Virus record (IMG/VR): IMGVR_UViG_3300046616_000043
Location: 1-20,055 of that record
Direction: 5' to 3' (one strand)
Length of the DNA: 20,055 nt
Source of the DNA: a virus
Below the pieces are notes generated by a model. That model made no database searches and was not told the origin of the DNA. It saw nothing but the letters and a program-made list of their open reading frames with translations. Positions 13,097 through 19,792 of the stretch are shown piece by piece. Each line of letters opens with the position of its first letter. Position 1 is the first letter of the stretch. The translations under genes and the position numbers were made by a program.

Positions 13097-13866
13097 AACT
13101 TATTTACGAGATAGGCAGGCTTGCCTACTCGAAGATCGTACGCAGAAGCAGAGAACACTTCTGGTCCATTTGGAGAGTCGACCACTGTCATCTTGAACGA
13201 TACGTTCTTCGTTCCGTGTTCGTTGTACTGTGGATGACGAGGACGAATGTGAAGGCTCTCGAACTTGTCGATGATATTTTGGACAAAAGGAGCGAACTTC
13301 TCCTCGTGGTAGCCCAGGATCTTCGAGTCTTCGACATTATACGTATGGTAGAGCACGTCGCCTACGTACACGAACTGGACCAGGAAGATGTACTCAGGGT
13401 TCGGAGACAGATACTGTGCGATCCGAAGAGAGTCATCGACATTCACACGATCGTATGCAGTCAGTCCACGCTTGAGACCAGGATATCTGTTGCCGTCGCC
13501 GAGCTGAGTGAGAGTATTGGTAGCGACTCCGACGTCAGTACGGACGAAAACCTTCTGTCCACTCTTCGTCTGAACATCCATGACCTTCCGGCACAGACGA
13601 CCGATGTCTCGAAGCTTCCTGTGTTCGATCACCGACGACTGTACCTTGCCGATAGGCTGGAACGGTGTGAGCGGAACTTCGATCATGTCCAGAGCATTCT
13701 TCCAGGAGATCATCGACATTGCGTCGAACATGAAGTCCTTTCGATCTGCTCCGCTTCCTCCGTAGATGTATTCTTCGATTTCCGAAGTAGCATCCGTGAA
13801 GTATCTGTCGAGATCCTCCTCGGTCATGTTCCTCAGATTTGCAGTCTTGATTTCTGGATCTAGCAT
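13093..13866 (-). CDS. Unknown phage protein, 257 aa
   Basis: It starts MLDPEIKTANLRNMTEEDLD behind AAAGGAG (5 bases), 10 bases after the DNA polymerase stop. The N-terminal 50 residues are helical and acidic. A central beta-rich stretch includes YIFLVQFVYVGDVLYHTYNV (about 161-180), and the C-terminus ends SAYDLRVGKPAYLVNKL. No transmembrane segment, nuclease or nucleotide-binding motif was recognised. Its position directly after the polymerase suggests a replication-time role. I do not recognise the family. Confidence 0.8.
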   Translation of the reverse strand: MLDPEIKTANLRNMTEEDLDRYFTDATSEIEEYIYGGSGADRKDFMFDAMSMISWKNALDMIEVPLTPFQPIGKVQSSVIEHRKLRDIGRLCRKVMDVQTKSGQKVFVRTDVGVATNTLTQLGDGNRYPGLKRGLTAYDRVNVDDSLRIAQYLSPNPEYIFLVQFVYVGDVLYHTYNVEDSKILGYHEEKFAPFVQNIIDKFESLHIRPRHPQYNEHGTKNVSFKMTVVDSPNGPEVFSASAYDLRVGKPAYLVNKL

Positions 13867-13876
13867 AGTCTCTCCT

Positions 13877-16417
13877 TTAAAAGATGTCGAGTTCTTTAGA
13901 AACGTGTGGATTGATACCGCAGATCGAATAGATCGAGTCGAGCGGCTTGCTGAATGCTTTGAAGAAGTGAGTGTTCCAGTCTACGTAGTCCTTGATCTTC
14001 AAGCGATCGTAGTACTCCGGCCAGGTGTCTTTCCAAGCTACGACGTTCTCGTTCATCAACGGGTTTGGAACTCGAAGAGGAAGCATCTTGATCTTCTCTC
14101 CGTTCTTGATCGGTTCAAGATATGCTTTCGCTTTCTCGTCCTTCGAAATCATTCGATTGTAGACGATTGCTGCTCGAGCATTGATGTGGACACCTTTGCC
14201 GTAGCCTCTGTAAGAGTCTTCGTCTGCTTTCGAGATGATGTCTGAAACCGAAGCATTGGAAGCGATTTCGTCGATCGGAGCTTCTCTGTACTTCGACTCG
14301 ATGTCTGACATGTAATCGATCGACTCTTGCACTTCACCGTTCAAGAATAGTTCGAAGAAGTGCTTCATCTTGTCACGGAAGAAGCCTGGAGTTGACGACT
14401 TCTTCGCAGCAAGACCGACGACCTTGATCTTCGGCTTCTTGTATCGAACGCCTTCCATGTCAGACAGAGCGATCGCATACATCTTCTTCTTGAGGAACAC
14501 TGCTCGTCGTGCTACTGCTTCGCGGTCAGCTTCGAAACGAGATGGATCGAAGACGTTAAGAATTCCAGATCCACGTTCGTTGGCAATCTTCACTACCTTC
14601 TTCATCGGACCGTCTACGTAACCGCAGAGCCACTCGATGCGTTCGTGTTCGTCAGCATCGGAGTTCTCGAATTGCTTCTCGACAATGTTCTGGAAGCTGA
14701 TGTAAGCAGAGTCGGTATCGTTAGCGATGATGTATCGACCGGAGCCATAGTTCTTCGAGAGGACCTTAGTGAACACTTCTGAGAGATTTCGTACCATGAA
14801 CTGACCAGTCATCGTAATCGACTCAGCCATGTCAGGATCGTAGAAGTGGAAGTTCTTTTCAGCGAGAGCACCGTAGAACGAATTCAGAATGGTCTTCTGA
14901 GACTTATCGTAGTTGTCCCAGAGGTTGGCGATCTTCGAGATTGCCTTCTTCTTGATCTCGTCTTGTTCTTCCTGCTCTTCTTTCTGGTACTTGATCTTCA
15001 GTGCTTTGTATTCTTTACGCTTCTTGTAGCCTTCGTCGATGAGTTCAACGAAGAAGCTGACTTTGTCTTTTCGATAGCACTGTCCATTGGCACCCATCGA
15101 CAAGCCTTCAGGAGCTCTGATGTCTCCTTGAAGAAGTCTATCGACCGAAACTCCTGGAACCTTGATGTCCTTCGTATCTGGACCCAAGTTCAGAGCCATC
15201 ATCGTATTCGGATACAGAGAAGCAAAGTCGAACGATCCGACGTATTCATGAAGACCAGGATAATGACATGCAACGAAGCCACCTTCGATCTTCGCGTAAG
15301 TCTTTCTCTCTGGACGGAATTCGAAGTATTGGTTCCGCTTGTCCAAGAAGTCGTAGATCAGGTTCATCCATAGACGAGTGCTGAACACGACATCAGCCAC
15401 GTTGCTCTTCGTCACATTCGCGACGATGAATGCCAGATCGAGAATGCCTCGGACTTCATCGATTTCCTTCAGACGAAGAACGTCGACGATGTTGTATCGA
15501 AGACCGTCAGTAGGATAGTCATGGTACAGAAGATGTCCAGGAATTCCTGTCTCGTGCTGAAGCTTACCGACACCGAGTTCGACGTGAGCAATGTTGTCGA
15601 GAGAATATGACTCTCTCGCTTCATGTGAGAACTTCTTGTAGTACTGCAGATGGTCAACAAGCTGAACGCCAGTGATCTCTGCTGTCGTTACCTCTTCTCC
15701 GAAGTCGTCAGTGAACGTACGAGTGAACACCTCTCCGAACGGAGACAGCTTGCTTGCCCAGGACGAACCTAGCACCTTCGAGATACGATGAACGATGAAC
15801 GGAACGTCGAACCTCTCGGAGTGCCATCCGACGAATACGTCTACACGAAGAACATCAACGAAGATGTGAACGAAGTCTCTGAGCATGTCTGCTTCAGAAT
15901 TGAACATCTTCACTTGGAGGAACGGAAACTCCTCTTCGATCTCTTTTGCTCTGACTGAACATGTCGTCAGTGCGTAACCACGACGATCATCCTTCGGGAT
16001 CATCGTGATCATATTGATCGGTTCTTTTGCAGTAGCTGGATCAGGAAATCCGTCGTGGACCTCTGTTTCGATGTCGTAAAACACAGAACTGAAGAAGTCT
16101 GGCTGTGCATCAGCATAACCAGCTTGACAGATGTACTGAACCGAGTACTTACCGAAGCCCCATAGAGAAGCTGCAGAAGAGTCCAACTCCTTGACGAAGT
16201 TTCGCATCTCTCGGATCGACGACTTCTCGATCAGTTCGAGATTGATGCCACTGTACGAAGAATATCCAGTAGTCTTCTGAGTCGGCAAGAAGATCTTCGG
16301 TGCGAAGTCTCGTGCAACCCAGCTAGCAGTCTTCGTATCGTGATCGTATTCTTTGACGTAGATCTTGGATTTTCGCTCGAGGTAACCTAGAGCTGAGATT
16401 TTTGAATTGTCTTGCAT
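13877..16417 (-). CDS. 43: Family B DNA polymerase, T4 gp43 type
   Basis: Replicative polymerase with 3'-5' proofreading, 846 aa (T4 gp43: 898). Exonuclease motifs: FYDIETEV (D115, E117), HSERFDVPF (D204) and Y308-x3-D312. Polymerase motifs: A, SFDFASLYPN (D397); B, KTILNSFYGA (508-517); C, IIANDTDSAY (D567, D569). Motif C has N566 where T4 and most relatives have glycine. C-terminal blocks (KKMYAIALSDMEGVRYKKPK; KIKVVGLAAKKSSTPG; MLPLRVPNPL) follow T4 gp43 closely. The last residues, KELDIF, align in place with the T4/RB69 C-terminus that binds the sliding clamp. No family-type promoter lies in the 38-base gap upstream, so it is probably transcribed with the zinc-ribbon and Dam genes. Confidence 0.97.
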   Translation of the reverse strand: MQDNSKISALGYLERKSKIYVKEYDHDTKTASWVARDFAPKIFLPTQKTTGYSSYSGINLELIEKSSIREMRNFVKELDSSAASLWGFGKYSVQYICQAGYADAQPDFFSSVFYDIETEVHDGFPDPATAKEPINMITMIPKDDRRGYALTTCSVRAKEIEEEFPFLQVKMFNSEADMLRDFVHIFVDVLRVDVFVGWHSERFDVPFIVHRISKVLGSSWASKLSPFGEVFTRTFTDDFGEEVTTAEITGVQLVDHLQYYKKFSHEARESYSLDNIAHVELGVGKLQHETGIPGHLLYHDYPTDGLRYNIVDVLRLKEIDEVRGILDLAFIVANVTKSNVADVVFSTRLWMNLIYDFLDKRNQYFEFRPERKTYAKIEGGFVACHYPGLHEYVGSFDFASLYPNTMMALNLGPDTKDIKVPGVSVDRLLQGDIRAPEGLSMGANGQCYRKDKVSFFVELIDEGYKKRKEYKALKIKYQKEEQEEQDEIKKKAISKIANLWDNYDKSQKTILNSFYGALAEKNFHFYDPDMAESITMTGQFMVRNLSEVFTKVLSKNYGSGRYIIANDTDSAYISFQNIVEKQFENSDADEHERIEWLCGYVDGPMKKVVKIANERGSGILNVFDPSRFEADREAVARRAVFLKKKMYAIALSDMEGVRYKKPKIKVVGLAAKKSSTPGFFRDKMKHFFELFLNGEVQESIDYMSDIESKYREAPIDEIASNASVSDIISKADEDSYRGYGKGVHINARAAIVYNRMISKDEKAKAYLEPIKNGEKIKMLPLRVPNPLMNENVVAWKDTWPEYYDRLKIKDYVDWNTHFFKAFSKPLDSIYSICGINPHVSKELDIF

Positions 16418-16455
16418 GAATGCTTTCTATCAAATTTCAACGTTCTAGTGAAACG

Positions 16456-16671
16456 TCAAATTCCATGTTTCGAATTGAAACGTGCTGTGTTCTCGAGAAG
16501 ATGAACCTTATCGTTCTCGTTCGTGGTGCCGCATTGACGACACTGCCAAGCATACTTGCCACCGTTGTCGAGAGGATGAGGCATCTCGTATTGTAGATTT
16601 TCGCAGTGTCCGCAGATACACGCGTCGTGTTTTGAAAAGTCTCGTTCGATGGACGTATAAGTTTCGGTCAT
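16456..16671 (-). CDS. Zinc-ribbon protein, 71 aa
   Basis: Two cysteine pairs, C20-x2-C23 and C44-x2-C47 (in CICGHC and CRQCGTT), form a standard zinc ribbon, with a proline- and glycine-containing linker between. The N-terminus MTETYTSIERDFSKHDA is polar. The ATG at 16671 follows GGAG by 6 bases, one base after the Dam stop. Zinc ribbons of this size in phages are often transcription or replication adaptors, but no specific partner is shown. It lies directly before the polymerase. Confidence 0.8.
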   Translation of the reverse strand: MTETYTSIERDFSKHDACICGHCENLQYEMPHPLDNGGKYAWQCRQCGTTNENDKVHLLENTARFNSKHGI

Positions 16672-16672
16672 T

Positions 16673-17506
16673 TCAAATCTCCAGTTCGAACGAACCTGTG
16701 TCGAACTTTTTGCCGTAGATCAGGATCACGTCTTCCTTCTTCTCGACGTACGTCCCGGTCATTCTGTTAGTCTGGTAGCTGAGAACATGATCAGCTTTGG
16801 TCCATTCAGTGAGACCAGCATTTGGATAATTTTGATGGATGCATCGAATTCCGTTCTTCGCGTGCCATGCAAGGAGTTCGTCCAGCTCTCGCAGCTTTTC
16901 GTACGTCCATGTTCCGTCATATCCTGTCGACTCGATGTACGGAGGATCGCAGTAGATCAGATCGATCTTCTCTCGAACAGCGGAGCTCTTGAGAACGTCG
17001 ATAGCATCAGCATTCAGGATCTCCTCGAACTTGTCTGCGTATGCGAACATCGTCTTCATCCTCTGCTCGATCTCGTACGTGCGACCGTTCAGAAGGAACA
17101 GCTTGAACGGAGTGTTGAACCCATTAGGTCCAAATCTGATCATGGCTGCGTGACAGGAGAACAAGAGATAAATGAATATTAATGCGCGACGACGAGGGTA
17201 CGCACCCTGCTTCCAGAGTTCATTGTATTCACCTCTGAGCTCATAATAGGTGGACTCCAGGCGGTTCTCTTCCGACAACATCGTCTGACAGAACTTGATG
17301 AACTTTGGATCACGTTCCTTGATCATCGTCCAGATTTCAGCTATCTCCCACATCCCGTCGTTCACGATAGCTGACGAAGCGAACGTCCCACTGACGATCC
17401 CAGAACCGATGAATGGCTCTAGGATCCGGATGTTGTCCCTGATGAATGGCCGAAGCTTGCCTAGTTCAGCGCGCTTCGAACCTTGGTACGGAAACGGTGT
17501 TAGCAT
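16673..17506 (-). CDS. dam: DNA adenine methylase (Dam family)
   Basis: An N6-adenine methyltransferase of the D12/Dam class, 277 aa (T4 Dam: 259). It has TPFPYQGSKR (3-12), the AdoMet loop ILEPFIGSGIVSG (28-40), RFGPNGFNTPFKL (124-136) and the catalytic DPPY (187-190). Target recognition cannot be read from the sequence; GATC is the usual target of this class. With no restriction enzyme nearby it probably protects phage DNA from host nucleases or marks replicated DNA. The ATG at 17506 overlaps the previous stop (TGATG). Confidence 0.94.
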   Translation of the reverse strand: MLTPFPYQGSKRAELGKLRPFIRDNIRILEPFIGSGIVSGTFASSAIVNDGMWEIAEIWTMIKERDPKFIKFCQTMLSEENRLESTYYELRGEYNELWKQGAYPRRRALIFIYLLFSCHAAMIRFGPNGFNTPFKLFLLNGRTYEIEQRMKTMFAYADKFEEILNADAIDVLKSSAVREKIDLIYCDPPYIESTGYDGTWTYEKLRELDELLAWHAKNGIRCIHQNYPNAGLTEWTKADHVLSYQTNRMTGTYVEKKEDVILIYGKKFDTGSFELEI

Positions 17507-17688
17507 CAGCTCTTGAAGATCTTTCCGTAGAGTCCGATCGAGATCCCGTAGAGTTCGATCGAGATCGTTGTCGGGAATGCCCAGAACTTATCCCACCATG
17601 TAGCTGTCGGAACATCTTCGACGAACGCGACGTAGTGCGTAATCGAATAGATGCAGTAGAACATCAGGAAGAACCAGAAATTGATCAT
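17506..17688 (-). CDS. Small membrane protein, 60 aa
   Basis: It starts MINFWFFLMFYCIYSITHYV, a hydrophobic N-terminal segment of about 20 residues, followed by a loop (FVEDVPTATWWDKFWAF) and a second mildly hydrophobic stretch ending YGKIFKS. One or two membrane segments are likely. The ATG at 17688 follows CGGAG by 8 bases. It comes just after the terminator at 17703-17730 and is coupled to dam. Function unknown. Confidence 0.72.
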   Translation of the reverse strand: MINFWFFLMFYCIYSITHYVAFVEDVPTATWWDKFWAFPTTISIELYGISIGLYGKIFKS

Positions 17689-17702
17689 TGTCTTCTCCGT
17701 AG

Positions 17703-17730
17703 AAAATGGAGGAGATTGGTATCTCCTCCG
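17703..17730 (-). terminator. Rho-independent terminator (minus strand)
   Basis: A perfect 9-bp stem, GGAGGAGAT (17708-17716) and ATCTCCTCC (17721-17729), has a 4-base loop. In the minus direction it is followed by ATTTTCT. It closes the short unit of the 84-residue gene, so expression of dam and polymerase would need read-through or a promoter not recognised here. Confidence 0.78.
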
Positions 17731-17739
17731 TGTTGTTGA

Positions 17740-17994
17740 TCAGACGGTCATAAAACCGTGTTGCGAATAAACACCTACGTAACCACCATTGCGGAGGCGG
17801 AGAGAGCTGGAGTAGAAGACTGCTGTGAAGCGACCTTGGCGATTGCAAACAACAATGAATTGATCCATTTCGCGGGTGAAGCCGAGTTTGTTGATTGCTT
17901 TGTAGAGGTTATCTTCTGTCTTGTAAGACTTGCAGTTGTCGATGTTGAAGTAGGAGTTGTTTTCGATGGTGTGGGGTGTAGAGGATTTAGACAT
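17740..17994 (-). CDS. Unknown phage protein, 84 aa
   Basis: It lies between promoter 18025-18060 and terminator 17703-17730 as a single-gene unit; the ATG at 17994 follows CCACGGAGAGTACA. The protein begins MSKSSTPHTIENNSYFNIDN. A helix (NLYKAINKLGF) is followed by a beta-rich C-terminus: FIVVCNRQGRFTAVFYSSSL, then NGGYVGVYSQHGFMTV. This strand pattern is common in small phage early proteins, but I cannot name the family. Confidence 0.78.
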   Translation of the reverse strand: MSKSSTPHTIENNSYFNIDNCKSYKTEDNLYKAINKLGFTREMDQFIVVCNRQGRFTAVFYSSSLRLRNGGYVGVYSQHGFMTV

Positions 17995-18024
17995 TGTACT
18001 CTCCGTGGTTTTGTTTATGATTTC

Positions 18025-18060
18025 ATCCTAAACTTTTCCGCAGGAAAGTAAACAAGAAAA
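18025..18060 (-). promoter_or_regulatory. Early-type promoter of the recurring family
   Basis: Minus strand: TTTTCTTG, -35 TTTACT (18047-18052), 16-base spacer, -10 TAGGAT (18025-18030), leader ATAAACAAAACCACGGAG, ATG at 17994. A short dyad, GTTTA / TAAAC, brackets the -10. Confidence 0.72.
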
Positions 18061-18077
18061 TGCACGTTTCCTCAACT

Positions 18078-18191
18078 TTAAAATCTGACACAGTCTCCAA
18101 CACGACCTACTCGATAGAGAGGAGTCCAGATGCCACGGATGTCGATACCCATCCACCAGTATCCGTTGAGAGGTTTCGCATGCCACTTCAT
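18078..18191 (-). CDS. Very small unknown protein, 37 aa
   Basis: The gene reads MKWHAKPLNGYWWMGIDIRG, then IWTPLYRVGRVGDCVRF and TAA. The ATG at 18191 has GGAG 7 bases upstream, inside the end of the previous gene, and follows that gene's stop (18193-18195) by one base. It is unusually rich in tryptophan (4 of 37) and basic. Spacing and ribosome-binding site support translation. Function unknown. Confidence 0.65.
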   Translation of the reverse strand: MKWHAKPLNGYWWMGIDIRGIWTPLYRVGRVGDCVRF

Positions 18192-18192
18192 C

Positions 18193-18453
18193 TCACTTCT
18201 CCTTTCTCATCAGCCACTCGTCGATGAGAGCAGCTCCACGATTTGCAGCATCGTTTTCGTCGAGAACACCTTCGAAATGCCACATCATATCGAAGTTCAA
18301 ATTTCGAACACGGGTGTAGTTGACTCCAGCAAGACAAATGGTACTGACCGCGAACTTACCCACGAAATTCCCGTTGTGGTATCCGCGGATGATCAGACTT
18401 GCGCCGATAGGTTCGAGCTGCTGAAGTCGACGAGAGACGAATTCGCTGATCAT
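18193..18453 (-). CDS. Unknown phage protein, 86 aa
   Basis: It starts MISEFVSRRLQQLEPIGASL and is coupled to the previous gene by an ATGA overlap. The middle is beta-like (SLIIRGYHNGNFVGKFAVST), and the C-terminal helix ends ALIDEWLMRKEK. No motif recognised. It is the second gene of the three-gene unit led by the promoter near 18710-18745. Confidence 0.75.
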   Translation of the reverse strand: MISEFVSRRLQQLEPIGASLIIRGYHNGNFVGKFAVSTICLAGVNYTRVRNLNFDMMWHFEGVLDENDAANRGAALIDEWLMRKEK

Positions 18454-18674
18454 TGTTCGATCGCTCCGTTGATGAGATCGTTACGAAGAACGATTTCGCG
18501 CTTCACGGTGATGAGGACATTCTCGAGAGTTTCACGGACATCGTCGAGAGAGTTGCCGTGTTCTTCGATGAACGATCTCATCCAAGCTCCGAGAGAAGGA
18601 GAGTGGCAGAGAGCTTCGAGTATTGAGCTCTGTTCAGCGAATTCGATGATTGTCTTCTCAGAGATCTTCGTCAT
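18450..18674 (-). CDS. Unknown helical phage protein, 74 aa
   Basis: I start at the ATG at 18674 (MTKISEKTIIEFAEQSSILE) because it follows the conserved CCACGGAG leader; a TTG further upstream would lie inside the promoter. The protein is all-helical, with SLGAWMRSFIEEHGNSLDDV (about 27-46) and a helix ending VKREIVLRNDLINGAIEQ. Function unknown; probably early by promoter class. Confidence 0.77.
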   Translation of the reverse strand: MTKISEKTIIEFAEQSSILEALCHSPSLGAWMRSFIEEHGNSLDDVRETLENVLITVKREIVLRNDLINGAIEQ

Positions 18675-18675
18675 G

Positions 18676-18719
18676 TTGGTATACTCCGTGGTTTCTTTAT
18701 TGATTCTAGAGTATACCAA
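18676..18719. repeat. 11-bp perfect inverted repeat across promoter and leader
   Basis: TTGGTATACTC (18676-18686) and GAGTATACCAA (18709-18719) are exact reverse complements separated by 22 bases. One arm contains the -10 (TATACT on the minus strand) and the other the end of the ribosome-binding site and spacer before the ATG at 18674. This mirrors the arrangement at 7270-7313 with a different sequence, and suggests an operator. Confidence 0.6.
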
Positions 18720-18745
18720 ACTGACGGACGTGTAAACCAGAAAGT
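18710..18745 (-). promoter_or_regulatory. Variant promoter of the recurring family
   Basis: Minus strand: CTTTCTGG, -35 TTTACA (18731-18736), 15-base spacer, -10 TATACT (18710-18715), leader with AAACCACGGAG, ATG at 18674. The short spacer is atypical, but the flanking blocks match the family. The upstream block begins directly after the TAA of the 18745 gene. Confidence 0.65.
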
Positions 18746-18987
18746 TACGCTCGAGTGTCGAAATATTCCTCTTTGATATCAGGCATGCTGACAGGAACGC
18801 AGCTTCCGAAGACCTGGTCCTCGATGACTTGCACCTTGGCTACACATCGTCCTGCGTATCGAACGTGATGTTTCTTGAATTTCTCGACAGCTTCGACGTA
18901 GCTTCCAGCGAAATCGTAGATCTTATCTCGGCTCTCGTTGGTGATAACGAAGATGTAGCAATGGATCTTTGGCTGAATACTGAGCAT
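18745..18987 (-). CDS. Unknown phage protein, 80 aa
   Basis: I prefer the ATG at 18987 (MLSIQPKIHCYIFVITNESR), with GGTGG 8 bases upstream; a TTG two codons earlier (18993) overlaps the previous stop and is an alternative. A strand-helix-strand arrangement is visible: CYIFVITNES, AGSYVEAVEKFKKHHV, CVAKVQVIED. Ends IKEEYFDTRA. It is the last gene of the clamp-loader operon. No known family. Confidence 0.75.
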   Translation of the reverse strand: MLSIQPKIHCYIFVITNESRDKIYDFAGSYVEAVEKFKKHHVRYAGRCVAKVQVIEDQVFGSCVPVSMPDIKEEYFDTRA

Positions 18988-18989
18988 GA

Positions 18990-19382
18990 TCAACCCACCA
19001 GCCTGATAGCGAAGTCCAAGTGCATCTCAGTCTTTCGACGAAGCTCTTGGAAACGGTTCTGGAGATCCGTCATTTCGATCGAACCAGGAAGCGATTCGAG
19101 GAACAGCGAGAAATCGTAGAAGTCCTTCGCGATCGGATGCGAGTACAGCTGGTTCATTTTCACGTGATCGTTTGCACGCGCGAGATGAAGAGTAGCGAGG
19201 AGCGATTCGGTAATCTCTTCATTCGGACATCCGAGATTTCCGTTGAGATACTCGCAGTACTGAGTGACAGCTGCGATAGCCTCTTCTTCGGAACCATAGT
19301 AGCAGGACTCGTCACCTAGTTCGTCGATCCATATGAATTTGTCGCCTCGCTTGAATACGACCTTCTGTAAATTCGTCAGCAT
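18990..19382 (-). CDS. Unknown phage protein, 130 aa
   Basis: It starts MLTNLQKVVFKRGDKFIWID at the ATG at 19382, with AGGA 7 bases upstream; a GTG one codon earlier overlaps the gp62 stop (GTGA) and is possible. A beta-rich N-terminus (KFIWIDELGDESCYYGSEEE) is followed by helices and a C-terminus LRRKTEMHLDFAIRLVG. It occupies the place where T4 has regA, but shows no similarity to RegA that I can see. Function unknown. Confidence 0.77.
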   Translation of the reverse strand: MLTNLQKVVFKRGDKFIWIDELGDESCYYGSEEEAIAAVTQYCEYLNGNLGCPNEEITESLLATLHLARANDHVKMNQLYSHPIAKDFYDFSLFLESLPGSIEMTDLQNRFQELRRKTEMHLDFAIRLVG

Positions 19383-19792
19383 CACTTCTTCCTCTTCTTC
19401 TCTTCGACGTTAAACGGTTCCATGAACTGCTCGAGAAGACCTTTCTCCTGAAGCTGTTGATGAATGAACTTTGCATCTCCTGTCGAGACTTCGAATTGCT
19501 CAACGATCTTCTGGATCGTCTTCTTATCGAATTCTTCAACAGGCTTGATCCACTTGCTGAAACGATTTCGCTTCGGCTGGATCAGTGCATGCATCGAGTG
19601 GTAGACATACATGTCAGGCATGCCAGCATGGATGTTGATTTCGTCTGCATAAAGAACGGTGTCTTCGAAGGAGGAAAACGATCTCAAGAAGACGAAGGAG
19701 TTGAAACCTTTCGGTTCCAACTTTCCGCTGAGAACTTCATTCTCGATCGATGAAGATGCACTCTTCACGAAATCGAACGGTGATGAGCTCAT
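19382..19792 (-). CDS. 62: Clamp-loader small subunit, gp62-like
   Basis: In T4, gp62 joins four gp44 ATPases to load the gp45 sliding clamp. Residues about 63-117 (VYHSMHALIQPKRNRFSKWI, KPVEEFDKKTIQKIVEQFEV, STGDAKFIHQQLQEKG) follow the T4 gp62 region that has VPRGKRYGKWAK, a helix, RYQVNTNDAINYKSIL and TKNG. The protein is 136 aa against 187 in T4, and the C-terminus is a short basic tail (EEKKRKK). It directly follows the gp44-like gene with an ATGA overlap, as in T4. Similarity is from memory of the T4 sequence, so moderate to high confidence. Confidence 0.82.
   Translation of the reverse strand: MSSSPFDFVKSASSSIENEVLSGKLEPKGFNSFVFLRSFSSFEDTVLYADEINIHAGMPDMYVYHSMHALIQPKRNRFSKWIKPVEEFDKKTIQKIVEQFEVSTGDAKFIHQQLQEKGLLEQFMEPFNVEEKKRKK

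Noticed and set aside
13216-13863. Plus-strand open frame of 215 codons
   Set aside because: Antisense to the 257-residue gene, which has a strong ribosome-binding site and correct operon spacing.
17588-17848. Minus-strand 86-codon frame
   Set aside because: It overlaps two better genes and the terminator hairpin and has no start signal.
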